Below the pieces are notes generated by a model that saw only the letters and a list, made by a program, of their open reading frames with translations, had not been told where the DNA came from and searched no databases. Both the position numbers and the translations under genes were made by a program. A DNA stretch of 64,000 nt. Source: Aneurinibacillus uraniidurans (GTDB lineage Bacteria > Bacillota > Bacilli > Aneurinibacillales > Aneurinibacillaceae). The DNA lies in assembly GCF_028471905.1 (NCBI RefSeq), contig NZ_CP116902.1, forward strand, positions 842,501 through 906,500. Reading direction: 5' to 3'. Shown piece by piece: positions 1-10,300 of this stretch (the first letter of the stretch is position 1; each line of letters begins with the position of its first letter).

Positions 1-279
1 CTGAAAGGCAAGTCGGTTGTGACCGTGCATGGACGTCATCTTGGATTTGTGGCGGACGTTTATCTTGAGCCGCATGCGGGCAAAATAGTAGGGTACGAGC
101 TTTCGGACGGTATTTTGTCCGATATGCTGGATGGCCGCAGGGTGATTCGGGACACACAGCGTATCACGCTAGGGAAAAACGCTGTTGTTGTAGAGGATAT
201 AACAGACAGTGTTCCCTTACATTTGGGAGGATTCAAGTATGATGACGTGCATCAACTGCCAATCGAAAGACATCGGTAA
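1..279 (+). CDS. PRC-barrel domain protein, 3' part (yrrD-like)
   Basis: The reading frame is open from the first base, so this is the C-terminal 92 residues of a gene that starts outside the window. It shows a PRC-barrel pattern: a short beta-rich segment (GRHLGFVADVYLEP) followed by GKIVGYELSDG. PRC-barrel proteins bind RNA or partner proteins. In Bacillus the equivalent gene is yrrD, a little-studied protein upstream of yrzQ/yrrI/alaS, and the genes that follow here match that order. The exact function is unknown. The next gene starts inside its 3' end, a 41-nt overlap that suggests co-transcription. Confidence 0.7.
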   Translation: MKGKSVVTVHGRHLGFVADVYLEPHAGKIVGYELSDGILSDMLDGRRVIRDTQRITLGKNAVVVEDITDSVPLHLGGFKYDDVHQLPIERHR

Positions 280-442
280 GATCGGGACGAATCAGTATTA
301 CTGCTGGAACTGCTGTATTGAGTTCACGCTAGCAGGCAGCAAGGTATCGTCGGTATTCCAAGTGGAAGAAGATGGAAGCCTGCATTCGCTGAATGATCTG
401 TTTTGTGATGATTGCCCGCCGCCATTTGAAACGAACCTGTAA
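239..442 (+). CDS. small zinc-ribbon-like protein
   Basis: A 67-residue protein with two CxxC pairs near the N-terminus (CINC at about residues 4-7 and CWNC at about 21-24), spaced as in a rubredoxin or zinc-ribbon knuckle, and a third pair, CDDC, near the C-terminus. The ATG at 239 is chosen because GGGAGG lies 8-9 nt upstream. It overlaps the PRC-barrel gene and is followed within 12 nt by another small gene, so the three probably form one transcript. Zn binding is inferred from the cysteines; the cellular role is not known. Confidence 0.6.
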   Translation: MMTCINCQSKDIGKIGTNQYYCWNCCIEFTLAGSKVSSVFQVEEDGSLHSLNDLFCDDCPPPFETNL

Positions 443-454
443 GGAGTGAGTGCC

Positions 455-658
455 GTGGGTCGTTCTTTATGGATCGGAGTTGCGCTACTTGCTGTAGCAA
501 TAGGTATAATGCGCCGGAAGCGGCGCAGTCGGGCATGGCAGATGCTTGGCTATGGCCGACGTCTCATGCGCGGTATGGATGTATCTGGTATAACGAGAAT
601 GTCGTCGCGTTATTTGAAGCGAGCGGGTCGTCGTGCGATTCGTGCGATGGCACGGTAG
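455..658 (+). CDS. small basic membrane protein (YrzQ-like)
   Basis: A 67-residue protein with one N-terminal hydrophobic segment (about residues 5-19) followed by a very Arg-rich tail (MRRKRRSR..., RRLMRG..., RRAIRAMAR). GTG 455 is taken as start because AAGGAG lies about 9 nt upstream; the GTG at 446 is inside that ribosome-binding site. Its size, topology and place between the yrrD-like gene and yrrI recall Bacillus YrzQ-type proteins (DUF3918). A terminator follows directly. Function unknown. Confidence 0.55.
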   Translation: MGRSLWIGVALLAVAIGIMRRKRRSRAWQMLGYGRRLMRGMDVSGITRMSSRYLKRAGRRAIRAMAR

Positions 659-672
659 AACGGTAGAACACA

Positions 673-722
673 AGAAGAAGCTGTCCTAAAAGCCAAAGCA
701 TGGCGAATGGGACAGCTTCTTT
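673..722. terminator. bidirectional terminator
   Basis: Inverted repeat GAAGCTGTCC / GGACAGCTTC with a loop of about 20 nt, followed by TTTTG on the + strand and with A-rich flank on the left. It sits between the small + strand gene ending at 658 and the - strand chemoreceptor ending at 725, so it can serve both. Confidence 0.75.
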
Positions 723-724
723 TG

Positions 725-2698
725 TTATACCGTAAACCGCAGCACTTTTTCATGTGTCTCCGTGGCAAGATGCGATAAATTCTCGATAGCTGCTGCCATT
801 TCTTCGGCTGAAGTGCTTTGCTGTTCGGCGGCAACTGCAATCTGCGTAAGACCGGTTGATGTCTCCTGGCTTACATCCGTAATGACACTAATCTGGGTAT
901 GGAGATTGTTGATCAGCTCATGCAACTCCTGTTGCATATGTGTAATTTTTTCCATTTCCTTTTTGGTTTGCTCGGTTTTGCTCACAATGTCATCTAGTGC
1001 GCTTCCACTTCGGTGAACCATATTAATTTGATGTTTCACCTGCTCGACATTCATTTCCATTGAGCGAACCGTGACGGCTGTCTCGCTTTGTACGTGTTCG
1101 ATCAAGTGCATGATTTCCTGTGATGCTTTTGCGGATTCCTCTGCTAGTTTGCGCACTTCGTCTGCGACAACAGCGAATCCTTTTCCTTGCTGTCCGGCGC
1201 GGGCAGCTTCGATGGCGGCGTTTAAGGCAAGCAGATTGGTCTGATCCGCGATTCGGGAAATGACATCAACAATGTTTCCGATCTCTTCCGAGCGTTTGCC
1301 TAACTTTTGAATAGCCTCAGTTGCGAATGTAACGGTTTGGGAGACGACGTCTAAGTGAGTGATCGCATCGTTCACCGCTCCCATGCCGTCTACGGCAGCT
1401 TGCGTTGTCTGAGCTGCTACAGTAAGCGCTTCTTCCGCTGTGAGCGTGGTATGTTCGACTTTTTCCCGCGTTAAATTCATATTGCGATTTACATGTATAA
1501 TTGCTTCTGTTTGCTCTTCGATACTTGCAGCAATCTGATTGACTGTTTGAGCGACCTGTCCAGTGGTAGCGCCGGTTTCTTCTGCGGCAGCTGCCAATTG
1601 TTCCGATGTGGATGATACATTCTCGGATGATTGCTGCATCGTCCGGATCAAAGAGCGTAAATCCTCTGTCATGTGATTAAATCCGTCTGCGAGATGCCCA
1701 ATCTCATCCTGTCGCTTCACAGGAATTTGCACCGTAAGATCTCCCCCGGCGGCTACGCGGAAACTTGCTTCCATCTCGGCGATTGGACGTACGAACATCC
1801 GACGCATGAGGAGTGAGAGAACGATGAGCAGAACGATTAGCGACACAAGAGAGACCCCGAGAATGACGAGGCGCATCGTATGAATCGGCGCATATGCCTC
1901 CGCACTTTCCATTGCCATCGCAACGACCCAGCCGGTTCCTTTGACGGGATGGAAGGCCATGAGCTTTTCTATGCCGTTAAATGTATATTCTAACGTTCCA
2001 TTTTGTTGCTTGAGCATCGTGCGCCCAAAATCATATTTGGAAACATCAAGGGTCGCGATATTTTTAGCATTCGGATGAGCGAGTGTAAGACCTTTTTCAT
2101 TAACGAGAAAAGCATAGCCGGTTTTCCCCATTTTGATCTCGTTAACATAGTGCCCAAGTGAATCGAGCCGAACAGCCGCAGCGAGAATGCTTCGTCCATC
2201 ATTAATCGGTTCGGCAAAATAGAGTACGGGTGTTCCATCTTCGGTTTTGGTAAGTGGACTGACGAAGCTTTTTTTCGTCTGGGCAACCGCTTCGAGCACA
2301 GATGGTTCCGGGAACGTTTTGCCGATCAGATAACCACTTGAGCCGGCAAGAATAGTACCGGTTGGGGAGGCAATGTAGATTGACTCGTATTCTGGTTGAT
2401 TTTTCTGTAAAGATGTAAGAAAACGCCCGGCTTCAAATGCGCGGTCAGGTCGGGTATCAACCGCCTGAATTACCGCAAACCGGGCGAGCTGGAACAATGA
2501 GTTTTGTTTGGCATCGATTTCTTTTTCTATAAGAATAGCGGCTTCATGTGCAGCCTGATCCATGCCCTGCAGAGTAGCGGTACGTAAGGAAGACGTAGAA
2601 CTTCGATCAATGAAGAAATATAGCGTCAAAAAAGCACCGGCAATGGTTAAGGCCAGCATCAGCATGATACGGGTCTGTAGCGTCATCGTTTTTTTCAT
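725..2698 (-). CDS. methyl-accepting chemotaxis protein with dCache sensor
   Basis: A 657-residue transmembrane chemoreceptor. Residues 11-30 form TM1. An extracellular region of about 240 residues resembles a double Cache domain ([46 protein letters not shown]). TM2 follows at about 280-300, then a HAMP linker ([10 protein letters not shown]) and the cytoplasmic signalling hairpin with [15 protein letters not shown] and [18 protein letters not shown], the part that contacts CheA and CheW. The ligand cannot be read; dCache sensors usually bind amino acids or organic acids. AAAGGAG lies 7 nt before the ATG. The STAS gene ends 11 nt upstream, so the two are probably co-transcribed. Confidence 0.95.
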   Translation of the reverse strand: MKKTMTLQTRIMLMLALTIAGAFLTLYFFIDRSSTSSLRTATLQGMDQAAHEAAILIEKEIDAKQNSLFQLARFAVIQAVDTRPDRAFEAGRFLTSLQKNQPEYESIYIASPTGTILAGSSGYLIGKTFPEPSVLEAVAQTKKSFVSPLTKTEDGTPVLYFAEPINDGRSILAAAVRLDSLGHYVNEIKMGKTGYAFLVNEKGLTLAHPNAKNIATLDVSKYDFGRTMLKQQNGTLEYTFNGIEKLMAFHPVKGTGWVVAMAMESAEAYAPIHTMRLVILGVSLVSLIVLLIVLSLLMRRMFVRPIAEMEASFRVAAGGDLTVQIPVKRQDEIGHLADGFNHMTEDLRSLIRTMQQSSENVSSTSEQLAAAAEETGATTGQVAQTVNQIAASIEEQTEAIIHVNRNMNLTREKVEHTTLTAEEALTVAAQTTQAAVDGMGAVNDAITHLDVVSQTVTFATEAIQKLGKRSEEIGNIVDVISRIADQTNLLALNAAIEAARAGQQGKGFAVVADEVRKLAEESAKASQEIMHLIEHVQSETAVTVRSMEMNVEQVKHQINMVHRSGSALDDIVSKTEQTKKEMEKITHMQQELHELINNLHTQISVITDVSQETSTGLTQIAVAAEQQSTSAEEMAAAIENLSHLATETHEKVLRFTV

Positions 2699-2709
2699 AG
2701 CTTGCTCCT

Positions 2710-3075
2710 TTAGTAATCCAGAATGGACAGAGAAGGAGATAGAACAGGGACGTCGTCGTCCAACGCAGCATCTAGTGTGTCGTACAGGTGAAGTACCCGA
2801 TCCAGTTTCGAAAAGTGAAGAAGTCTAGACCATGAAGTCTGGCCGGTTACGACCCGGCTTTCAAATCCCTGGCTGTAGCACTTTTTACAAAAGGAAAATA
2901 GCAAGGCAAGTCCTGTGCTGTCTACACTTGTAAGTTGTGTCGTATCAAGGATGTAGCGCGTGTGGTCGGCTGTAATGGCCGCAAATAATGTTTTTGCGGC
3001 AGCTCGCGAGCGGCTGTAATCAATCTCTCCCTGGAGGGTCAGCACTCGAAAGCCTCGGGTATCCGTTACCAACAT
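2710..3075 (-). CDS. STAS-domain protein (anti-sigma-factor antagonist family)
   Basis: 121 residues, almost all a STAS fold: [12 protein letters not shown], then [20 protein letters not shown]. The DSTGL motif carries the serine that is phosphorylated in SpoIIAA and RsbV. No partner anti-sigma kinase is encoded nearby. Its neighbour, 11 nt downstream, is a chemoreceptor, so it may act on sensory signalling rather than on a sigma factor; that is inference. A strong AAAGGAGAG ribosome-binding site precedes the ATG. Confidence 0.85.
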   Translation of the reverse strand: MLVTDTRGFRVLTLQGEIDYSRSRAAAKTLFAAITADHTRYILDTTQLTSVDSTGLALLFSFCKKCYSQGFESRVVTGQTSWSRLLHFSKLDRVLHLYDTLDAALDDDVPVLSPSLSILDY

Positions 3076-3247
3076 TCGTTCTCTCTCCTTTTTTTAAGGC
3101 TTATGTATTGTCTGGTTTCATGATAGCGCAGGAATTTAGTCCTGATGTTAATCAAATATAAAGATTTAGTTAATATTGCTACATAAAGGAACAAAAGGAT
3201 GGAAACACTAAAAAAATGAATGTCAAGAAAGGGATGGGGGAGACAGG

Positions 3248-4333
3248 ATGGGGCGGTTGCTTACAAGCCGCTGGGCGTATGGAGCGGTCGCGGCGCTGCT
3301 TATATTAGGAATCATTTATGTAGCCGGGCAGGTAAGCCCGTTTTTTCTTGCGATATGTACGATTGTGAAAAAGGTATTAACTCCGTTTTTTCTGGGGCTA
3401 GTTGTTGCCTATTTATTGAATCCAGTAGTCGTATTTTTAACGGATCATCATTTTCCACGTGGACTGGCCATTTTTTTGATTTATATGTTGTTCTTGTTGT
3501 TTGTTGCATTCGCCATTATGAACGGCGGTCCGGTGCTGGTACGGGAATCTCGTGAGCTATCGGAGAAGCTGCCGGAACTTGTGTTTACATACCGGGAATG
3601 GATCGGACAGATGCAGATTCAGCAGGCAGATTTACCATTTCCGCTGCATAGCGGACTAACAGGTGGGCTCAAACGGATGGAGCTTGCTGTGAATAGCTAT
3701 GTAGCAGGATTGTTTACAGAAGTGAATGACTGGCTGGATCGTCTTCTGCTGGTGATGCTCATTCCGTTCATTGTGTTTTATATGCTTAAGGATATGAAGA
3801 CGATGCAGCGAGGAACGCTGTTACTTGTGCCATCGCGCTATCGATCAACGGCGCGGCGTATTTTGTATGATATTGATTATGCGCTTGGTCAGTACGTTCG
3901 CGGTCAGCTTATTGTATGTACGGTGGTTGGAGTGCTAGCATATGTAGGTTATTTTCTGATTGGCCTGCCATACGCAGGAGTATTTGCGCTACTTGTCGCG
4001 GTGACAAATATTATTCCGTATATCGGCCCATTTTTCGGGGCAGTTCCAGCTATTTTGTTCGCACTGACGATTTCATGGAAGGTTGCATTGTACGCAGTCA
4101 TTGTAAATTTGGTTATTCAAATATTGGAGGGCAATATTGTCTCACCGTTTATTGTTGGGCGTTCCTTGCACTTGCATCCATTGTTTATTATTTTTGCGGT
4201 AACGATTGGGGGAGAGATTGCCGGTCTTGCTGGATTGATTTTTGCCGTTCCGGTCGTTGCGTGCCTGAAAGTTGTGATTGAGCACGTTGTCATTCATACG
4301 GTGCGGCGGGAGAAGACGGAAGAGCTAGATTGA
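3248..4333 (+). CDS. yrrI: AI-2E family permease (YrrI-like)
   Basis: A 361-residue polytopic membrane protein of the AI-2E transporter family (PF01594), with about eight hydrophobic segments. There is an N-terminal pair (about 12-35 and 45-70), a central region, and the conserved C-terminal block containing NIIPYIGPFFGAVPA and GNIVSPFIVGRSLHLHP. Members export small molecules or act as Na+/H+ antiporters; the substrate here is not predictable. It directly precedes alaS, as yrrI does in B. subtilis. Its TGA stop lies inside the -35 box of the alaS promoter. The ATG is preceded by GGGGGAGA. Confidence 0.9.
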   Translation: MGRLLTSRWAYGAVAALLILGIIYVAGQVSPFFLAICTIVKKVLTPFFLGLVVAYLLNPVVVFLTDHHFPRGLAIFLIYMLFLLFVAFAIMNGGPVLVRESRELSEKLPELVFTYREWIGQMQIQQADLPFPLHSGLTGGLKRMELAVNSYVAGLFTEVNDWLDRLLLVMLIPFIVFYMLKDMKTMQRGTLLLVPSRYRSTARRILYDIDYALGQYVRGQLIVCTVVGVLAYVGYFLIGLPYAGVFALLVAVTNIIPYIGPFFGAVPAILFALTISWKVALYAVIVNLVIQILEGNIVSPFIVGRSLHLHPLFIIFAVTIGGEIAGLAGLIFAVPVVACLKVVIEHVVIHTVRREKTEELD

Positions 4334-4359
4334 CAGAGAATCACAGGAATTTGTATAAT
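4330..4359 (+). promoter_or_regulatory. sigma-A promoter of alaS
   Basis: TTGACA at 4330-4335 and TATAAT at 4354-4359 with an 18-nt spacer, both perfect consensus. The -35 box overlaps the stop codon of yrrI. Transcription would begin just before the T-box leader. Confidence 0.85.
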
Positions 4360-4394
4360 AGTTTTTGGTGTGAAAAGTTAAATAAGGTAGAAAT

Positions 4395-4640
4395 CGTTGA
4401 GGGAACAAGTAGACGCAAGCCCTTGCTCCAGAGAGGAAACTCCATGGCTGAGAGAGTATCCGAAAGAAGAGGCGTTGAAAGCTGCTCCTGAGAGCGGAAC
4501 GATTGAAGTTCCGCCGGATGCATTATGCATTCGTTATTCCAACAAGGCGACCGCCTGCGTATGTGCGCATGCGGTAAGCAGGGTGGTACCGCGAGAAGAT
4601 AGCTCTCGTCCCTGATAGAGGGATGAGGGCTTTTTATATA
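4395..4640 (+). promoter_or_regulatory. alanine T-box riboswitch leader of alaS
   Basis: The leader holds the invariant T-box sequence AGGGTGGTACCGCG at 4580-4593, which pairs with the NCCA end of uncharged tRNA. It is followed by a terminator hairpin (GCTCTCGTCCC / GGGATGAGGGC) and a T-run at 4602-4638. A specifier region with GCT codons lies near 4480-4490, fitting tRNA-Ala. The alanine identity is supported by alaS following immediately. Uncharged tRNA-Ala should favour the antiterminator and switch alaS on. Confidence 0.92.
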
Positions 4641-4667
4641 TTGAAATAACAGATGGAGGGGTTACAT

Positions 4668-7304
4668 ATGAAACGTTTAAGTTCGGCGGAGATTCGCCAG
4701 ATGTTTCTTGATTTCTTTCAAAGTAAGGGGCATAAAATTGAGCCAAGCATGCCGTTGATTCCAATTGATGATGCATCTCTTTTGTGGATTAATAGTGGCG
4801 TGGCGACGCTGAAAAAATATTTTGACGGACGCGTGATTCCGGATAATCCACGAATTACGAATTCACAAAAGTCGATTCGTACGAATGATATTGAGAATGT
4901 AGGAAAGACAGCACGCCACCATACATTCTTCGAGATGCTGGGTAACTTCTCAATCGGTGATTATTTTAAGGAAGAAGCGATTACATGGGCGTGGGAATTC
5001 CTTACAAGTCCAGAGTGGATTGCATTCGATCCTGAGAAACTGTCGGTTACGATTCACCCGGAAGATGATGAGGCGTATGAGATTTGGAGCAAGAAGATGG
5101 GAGTACCGGATGAGCGTATTGTGCGCTTGGAGGGTAACTTCTGGGATATCGGGGAAGGCCCATGCGGACCGAACAGTGAGATCTTTTTTGATCGTGGTGA
5201 AGCATTCGGCAATGATCCGAGTGATCCAGAACTGTATCCAGGCGGCGAGAATGAACGCTACCTTGAAATCTGGAATCTCGTATTCTCCCAGTACAATCAT
5301 AATCCAGACGGCTCATACACGCCGCTGCCGAAGAAAAACATTGATACAGGTGCCGGCCTTGAACGCCTAGCGTCTGTACTACAAGAAGTAGACAATAACT
5401 TCGAGACGGATCTTCTGTTCCCGATCATTGAAGCAACAGCTAGCATTTCCGGCAAAAAATACGGCGAGTCTGAAGAATTCGACGTAGCCTTCAAAGTAAT
5501 CGCAGACCATGCGCGTACAGTTGTATTCGCAATCGGTGACGGTGCGCTGCCATCGAATGAAGGACGCGGCTATGTTATCCGTCGCCTGCTTCGCCGTGCG
5601 GTTCGCTACGGAAAAGTGCTCGGCATCGAGAAACCATTCCTTGCAAGCTTGACGCCGGTTGTTGGGGAAATTATGAAGGCATACTATCCGGAAGTGCTTG
5701 AGAAGCGTGAATTCATCGAGCGTGTCATTAAAAATGAAGAAGAGCGTTTCCATGAGACACTGAATGAAGGTCTGCACATTCTAGAGCAAATGGTAGAGAC
5801 AGCCAAAGCCGCAGGACAGACACAAATTGCGGGTCCAGAAGCGTTCAAACTGTATGATACGTATGGCTTCCCATTCGACCTCACGGAAGACTTCGCGATG
5901 GAAAAAGGCATGACCGTGGACCGCGAAGGATTCGATGCGGCAATGGAAGAGCAGCGTGCCCGCGCTCGTGCAGCTCGTCATGATGAGAACAGCATGCAAG
6001 TACAGGGCGGTGTTCTTGGCGACATTAAAGTGGCTAGTGAGTTCGTTGGATACACGAATCTTGTAGCGGATGCGAAAATTGTGGCGCTGATTCATGAGAA
6101 TGAACAGGTTGATATGGTAGGTGCAGGGGCTGAATGCCAGATCATTCTGGACCGCACTCCATTCTATGCGGAGTCCGGCGGTCAGGTAGCCGATAAAGGT
6201 ACACTGACAGCAGGTGATACAAAGGCACAAGTAAAAGATACACAGAAGGGACCGAATGGTCAGAACGTGCATACTGTATTGGTGGAGACAGGTACGCTCA
6301 AAATTGGCGATACAGTTGCAGCGCATGTCAATCGGGCATCTCGTGCGGATATCGTGAAAAACCATACCGCGACTCACCTACTGCATCAGGCGCTTAAGGA
6401 CGTGCTTGGCACGCATGTAAATCAGGCTGGTTCCTTAGTATCACCAGAGCGTCTGCGTTTTGACTTCTCTCACTTTGGTGCGGTAACACCAGAAGAGCTC
6501 GAACAAGTTGAAGCAAACGTGAATGAGCAAATCTGGCATAATATTCAAGTTGATATTATGAATAAATCGCTCACAGAAGCAAAAGCTATGGGCGCAATGG
6601 CGTTATTTGGCGAGAAATACGGCGACACCGTTCGTGTTGTACAGGTAGGCGACTACAGCCTTGAGTTGTGCGGGGGCTGCCACGTTCATAACACAGCTGA
6701 GATCGGGCTGTTCAAGATCGTAAGCGAAGTGGGAATTGGCGCTGGTACAAGACGTATCGAAGCTGTAACAGGTCGCATGGCATATGAGTATTTGAACAAG
6801 CAGCTTCAAACGCTTAAATTCGTGGCTGATGAGCTGAAAACAACCGTACCAAATGTTCCACAGCGCATCGAAACGCTCAAAGTTGAGATGAAAGACATGG
6901 AGCGTGAAAACGAATCGCTGCGTGCGAAGTTGAGCAATCTCGAAGCGGCATCCCTGACTGACCAAGTAGAGGACATCAACGGTGTTAGCGTCCTTGCTGC
7001 AAAAGTAAATGGTGTAGATATGGATAACTTGCGCAGCATGGTAGATGATCTGAAACAAAAACTTGGCTCTGCTGTTGTTGTGCTCGGATCTGTGAAAGAG
7101 GATAAAGTAAACCTTGTAGCCGGTGTAACAGCTGATCTCGTTGGGCGAGGTCTACATGCAGGGAAAGCTGTTAAAGAAGCTGCTTCGCGTTGCGGCGGAG
7201 GCGGTGGTGGTCGTCCGGATATGGCGCAGGCTGGCGGTAAAAATCCAGAACAGCTGTCCGACGCACTCGCTTTCGTGAAAAACTGGGTACGCGAACAAAT
7301 TTAG
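4668..7304 (+). CDS. alaS: alanyl-tRNA synthetase
   Basis: 878 residues, normal for bacterial AlaRS. It attaches alanine to tRNA-Ala in the cytoplasm. The N-terminal class II catalytic domain (about 1-240) contains [18 protein letters not shown] and NTGAGLERL-type motif 3 sequence. The tRNA-recognition domain follows. The editing domain has the zinc-binding HTATH (about residue 566) and the CGGCH motif (about 668) that clear mischarged Ser and Gly. The C-terminal C-Ala/DHHA1 part carries a poly-Gly stretch ([16 protein letters not shown]). ATG 4668 is chosen because GGAGGGG sits just upstream; an in-frame ATG at 4653 lies within that site. Controlled by the T-box leader. Confidence 0.98.
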   Translation: MKRLSSAEIRQMFLDFFQSKGHKIEPSMPLIPIDDASLLWINSGVATLKKYFDGRVIPDNPRITNSQKSIRTNDIENVGKTARHHTFFEMLGNFSIGDYFKEEAITWAWEFLTSPEWIAFDPEKLSVTIHPEDDEAYEIWSKKMGVPDERIVRLEGNFWDIGEGPCGPNSEIFFDRGEAFGNDPSDPELYPGGENERYLEIWNLVFSQYNHNPDGSYTPLPKKNIDTGAGLERLASVLQEVDNNFETDLLFPIIEATASISGKKYGESEEFDVAFKVIADHARTVVFAIGDGALPSNEGRGYVIRRLLRRAVRYGKVLGIEKPFLASLTPVVGEIMKAYYPEVLEKREFIERVIKNEEERFHETLNEGLHILEQMVETAKAAGQTQIAGPEAFKLYDTYGFPFDLTEDFAMEKGMTVDREGFDAAMEEQRARARAARHDENSMQVQGGVLGDIKVASEFVGYTNLVADAKIVALIHENEQVDMVGAGAECQIILDRTPFYAESGGQVADKGTLTAGDTKAQVKDTQKGPNGQNVHTVLVETGTLKIGDTVAAHVNRASRADIVKNHTATHLLHQALKDVLGTHVNQAGSLVSPERLRFDFSHFGAVTPEELEQVEANVNEQIWHNIQVDIMNKSLTEAKAMGAMALFGEKYGDTVRVVQVGDYSLELCGGCHVHNTAEIGLFKIVSEVGIGAGTRRIEAVTGRMAYEYLNKQLQTLKFVADELKTTVPNVPQRIETLKVEMKDMERENESLRAKLSNLEAASLTDQVEDINGVSVLAAKVNGVDMDNLRSMVDDLKQKLGSAVVVLGSVKEDKVNLVAGVTADLVGRGLHAGKAVKEAASRCGGGGGGRPDMAQAGGKNPEQLSDALAFVKNWVREQI

Positions 7305-7380
7305 TTTTGGCTGGAACAGGAATTTGGCCGAGCGAAGCGAATTATGAAAGGATAGAGATCCTTTGAAAGAGGTGCTAGCA

Positions 7381-7644
7381 GTGAGTTCCATGGATCATAC
7401 AATGAAGTTTACATTTAAACCGGACGATGTGGAAGCGGAAGCCCGCGATGTGCTGCTCAGCGTGTACAGTGCGCTTGATGAAAAAGGGTACAACCCGATT
7501 AATCAGATTGTTGGTTACCTGATCTCGGGTGACCCGGCGTATATTCCGCGTCATAACAACGCACGTACCATGATCCGCAAGCTAGAGCGTGACGAATTAA
7601 TCGAGGAACTTGTTCGTTCGTATCTTCGCCAGCACGGTAGCTAA
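7381..7644 (+). CDS. yrzL: IreB family regulatory phosphoprotein (YrzL)
   Basis: 87 residues, matching the IreB/UPF0297 family along its length, with the signature [19 protein letters not shown] and [17 protein letters not shown]. In Enterococcus, IreB is phosphorylated by the PASTA kinase IreK and lowers cephalosporin resistance; in Bacillus the equivalent is YrzL. GTG 7381 is the likely start: GAGGTG precedes it and the product then begins [10 protein letters not shown], as expected for the family. It sits between alaS and ruvX, the conserved order. Confidence 0.92.
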   Translation: MSSMDHTMKFTFKPDDVEAEARDVLLSVYSALDEKGYNPINQIVGYLISGDPAYIPRHNNARTMIRKLERDELIEELVRSYLRQHGS

Positions 7645-7731
7645 ATTCCGTAGAGCTACGCATCCGGCCAGGCCGCCGTTCATGGGGCAACGAGCCGGAG
7701 CAATTATTAGGCAAGAGCAGGAGACACATGT

Positions 7732-8154
7732 ATGCGCAGGATGGGACTCGATGTCGGAGACAAAACAATCGGAGTGGCAGTCAGCGACGAGCTTGGCTTC
7801 ACTGCCCAGGGAATTGAAACAATCCGACGTGAAGGCAAGAAAAAAGATTATCTCCGTCTCGAAGAACTCATAAAACAGTATGAGATCGGGGAAATTATTG
7901 TTGGGCTTCCCAAGAACATGAACGGTACGATTGGACCTCGGGGAGAACTGTGCCAGGCATTCGGAGAGTACGTGCATAACCGCTCCCGCATTCCGGTTGT
8001 GATGTGGGATGAGAGGCTTACCACGATGGCAGCCGAGCGTACGCTGCTTGAAGCGGATGTAAGCCGCAAGAAGCGAAAACAAGTCATCGACAAAATGGCG
8101 GCGGTCATGATTTTACAAAATTACATGGATGCCAACCCACAAATAGGAGGTTAA
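7732..8154 (+). CDS. ruvX: RuvX/YqgF-type RNase H-fold nuclease (YrrK)
   Basis: 140 residues of the YqgF family. It begins with the RNase H-like [19 protein letters not shown], where the first Asp is catalytic. It continues with [13 protein letters not shown] and [15 protein letters not shown], which supply further acidic residues. Family members take part in 16S/23S rRNA maturation and in Holliday-junction-type processing. AGGAGA precedes the ATG. It is 5 nt upstream of the DUF1292 gene and belongs to the alaS-yrzL-yrrK-yrzB cluster. Confidence 0.93.
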   Translation: MRRMGLDVGDKTIGVAVSDELGFTAQGIETIRREGKKKDYLRLEELIKQYEIGEIIVGLPKNMNGTIGPRGELCQAFGEYVHNRSRIPVVMWDERLTTMAAERTLLEADVSRKKRKQVIDKMAAVMILQNYMDANPQIGG

Positions 8155-8159
8155 TTCGT

Positions 8160-8447
8160 ATGGAAATGGAAAACATGGAAGTAAACGTTGGGGAATACAT
8201 TACAATCACAGACGAAGAATCAGGTCAGGAGATTGAATTCCTGGTAATGTACATCTTCGAAATCGAAGATCGTACGTATCTCTGCCTCGTGCCTGCTGAT
8301 CAGGAAGAAGAGGAAGAGTACGAAGTAGAGTTTATGCGCTATGACGGCTCTGACATGCTGCATCCGATCGAAAACGATGAGGAATGGGAACAGGTTGAAG
8401 CGACATTTGAAACGCTCATGAACGAACTCGATAACGAGGAAGTATAA
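8160..8447 (+). CDS. yrzB: DUF1292 acidic protein (YrzB)
   Basis: 95 residues, very acidic (QEEEEEYEVEFMRYD, IENDEEWEQVEATFETLMNELDNEE). This is the DUF1292/UPF0473 family found after ruvX in most Bacillales. The N-terminal half is beta-rich (YITITDEESGQEIEFLVMYIFEI). The function is unknown. AGGAGG lies 9 nt before the ATG. A terminator follows at 8472. Confidence 0.9.
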   Translation: MEMENMEVNVGEYITITDEESGQEIEFLVMYIFEIEDRTYLCLVPADQEEEEEYEVEFMRYDGSDMLHPIENDEEWEQVEATFETLMNELDNEEV

Positions 8448-8471
8448 GCGTTACTAACGATATGATGTAAC

Positions 8472-8507
8472 ACCGAAACCGCTCACGTACTGGGCGGTTT
8501 TTTGGTG
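8472..8507 (+). terminator. terminator after yrzB
   Basis: CACCGAAACCGC pairs with GCGGTTTTTTGGTG around a short loop, with the T-run inside the 3' arm. It ends the alaS-yrzL-ruvX-yrzB transcript. TATAAT at 8508-8513 immediately after it may be the -10 box for mltG. Confidence 0.75.
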
Positions 8508-8551
8508 TATAATAAACGGATGGAATTGGTGCATAAAGGAGAGGGAGAGTT

Positions 8552-9595
8552 GTGCGACAGATAGCAAAGCTTATGGGGGGGATTCTACTGTTGTTTGCCG
8601 TGCTTGTTGGCGGGATGGGCTACTATGTACACAGCGCGCTGCAACCAGTAGAAGAAAACAAAGGGCAGAAGAAAGTTATTGAGATTCCACCGAGTTCATC
8701 TACAGCAGAGATTGGACAGATTTTAGAAAAAGAAAAGATCATTAAAAATGGGCGAATCTTTTCTTTATATTTGAAGTTCGGAGAAAAATCCCCCGTACTA
8801 AAAGCAGGGAAATATCAGCTGACTATTGGGGATACGATTGAGCAGATTACGGCGAAAATGGAGAAGGGTGAATTTTATAAAGATGATCATGTAGTAACCA
8901 TTCCAGAAGGGTTCACCATTGAGCAGATTGCGACCCGTCTTGAAGAAAAGAAAATTGTGAGCAGGGCTGCATTTTTGAAAGAGGTAAACCAGGGAGTATT
9001 TACACAGGAGATTCTTAAAGGAATTCCGCAAGGGGACAAGCGTATCAAGTATCGTTTGGAAGGATACTTGTTCCCAGATACGTATGAGTTCAAAAAAGGC
9101 AGCACAGCACATGATGTGATCAATAAAATGCTGGATCAAACAGAAGAAGTCTGGAATACGGAATGGAATGCGAAGTTCCAACAGCATCATCTTACGCGCC
9201 ATCAAGCGATTACGCTCGCATCCATTGTGGAACGGGAAGTGCGCGTCGATGAAGAGCGGCCGATTGTCGCAGGTGTCTACTTCAACCGTTTGGCCAAGCA
9301 GATGCCGCTGCAGTCAGATGCGACCGTTCAGTATTTGTTCGGCAAGCAAAAAGAGCGGGTAACCTTTGCTGATTTGAAGCAGGTGAGTCCGTATAACACG
9401 TATAAAGTGAAAGGATTACCGCCAGGTCCGATTGCAAGCCCGGGTAAGAAGTCGCTCGAGGCTGTAGCGAATGCCCAGAAGAATGATTACTTGTTCTATG
9501 TTACGAAAAAAGACGGCTCTGGTGGGCATTACTTTGCGAAAACGTACGAAGAGCATCTGAAAAACATCGAACGCAGCAAACAGAACGAAAAATAG
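8552..9595 (+). CDS. mltG: endolytic murein transglycosylase MltG (YrrL)
   Basis: 347 residues. One N-terminal transmembrane helix (about 9-29) anchors the protein. A LysM-like region (about 45-110) follows, and then the YceG catalytic domain with ITLASIVEREVRVDEER, where the Glu at about 224 is the catalytic acid. YLFPDTYEF and GLPPGPIASPGKKSL are family signatures. MltG cuts nascent glycan strands and sets their length at the membrane. It starts at GTG 8552 with AAAGGAGAGG upstream. It is in the conserved yrrL position. Confidence 0.95.
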   Translation: MRQIAKLMGGILLLFAVLVGGMGYYVHSALQPVEENKGQKKVIEIPPSSSTAEIGQILEKEKIIKNGRIFSLYLKFGEKSPVLKAGKYQLTIGDTIEQITAKMEKGEFYKDDHVVTIPEGFTIEQIATRLEEKKIVSRAAFLKEVNQGVFTQEILKGIPQGDKRIKYRLEGYLFPDTYEFKKGSTAHDVINKMLDQTEEVWNTEWNAKFQQHHLTRHQAITLASIVEREVRVDEERPIVAGVYFNRLAKQMPLQSDATVQYLFGKQKERVTFADLKQVSPYNTYKVKGLPPGPIASPGKKSLEAVANAQKNDYLFYVTKKDGSGGHYFAKTYEEHLKNIERSKQNEK

Positions 9596-9652
9596 ATTTT
9601 ACACTATCAGTATGTTATTATAAAGAAGTTTTGAAGGAAGGATGGTATTCGT

Positions 9653-10300
9653 ATGATTACCGGGGACGCAGTCACACACTATATTGAACGTCTCGTTCCG
9701 GTGCGTGATGAATTGTTGTCGCGTATGGAGCAGGAAGCGGCGGCAGAACATATCCCGATTATTCAGCTTCCAGCCGTGCAAATGCTTCGCTTTCTACTTA
9801 CGATGCATCAGCCGAAGAATATTCTGGAAGTCGGCATGGCGATCGGGTATTCAACGATCTGGCTTGCGCGCGCAGCGGATGAAGCACGCATTACATCCAT
9901 TGAGATTTCGGAGGAAATGGTGCAGCGAGCAACTCGTAATTTTGCCGAAGCTGGCGTAAGCGACCGGATCACGGTGCTGCATCAGGATGCACAGGAAGGT
10001 CTGGCAGATGAGCAGGAATTTGACTGCATCTTTCTAGACGCGGCCAAGGGACAGTATCGGAAGTATTTCGATTTGTACGTCCCGCATCTGAAAAAAGGCG
10101 GCCTTCTGATCTGTGACAATGTTTTATTTCGCGGGATTGTGGCAGAGCCGGATGAGAATGTGCCGAAAAACAAGCGTGGCATGATTACGAAGCTGCGCAG
10201 CTTTAATGAATTTCTTGCAGCCCACCCCGCATTGGAGACGACTTTCGTCCCGATTGGAGACGGGCTTGCGTTATGCATAAAACGGGGGGACCTATCGTGA
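9653..10300 (+). CDS. trmR: tRNA 5-hydroxyuridine methyltransferase TrmR (YrrM)
   Basis: 215 residues of the class I O-methyltransferase family (PF01596). The SAM-binding loop is ILEVGMAIGYSTIWLA, and later motifs are ITSIEISEEM and DCIFLDAAKGQY (Asp for metal/substrate). In B. subtilis YrrM, now TrmR, methylates 5-hydroxyuridine-34 of several tRNAs to 5-methoxyuridine. The assignment rests on family and on its location directly upstream of the two U32 proteins that make the substrate. Its stop overlaps the GTG of trhP1 by 4 nt, so translation is coupled. Confidence 0.9.
   Translation: MITGDAVTHYIERLVPVRDELLSRMEQEAAAEHIPIIQLPAVQMLRFLLTMHQPKNILEVGMAIGYSTIWLARAADEARITSIEISEEMVQRATRNFAEAGVSDRITVLHQDAQEGLADEQEFDCIFLDAAKGQYRKYFDLYVPHLKKGGLLICDNVLFRGIVAEPDENVPKNKRGMITKLRSFNEFLAAHPALETTFVPIGDGLALCIKRGDLS

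Noticed and set aside
5781-6377. 198-residue - strand frame inside alaS
   Set aside because: It is antisense to a conserved AlaRS region, has Cys/His-rich nonsense composition and no ribosome-binding site.
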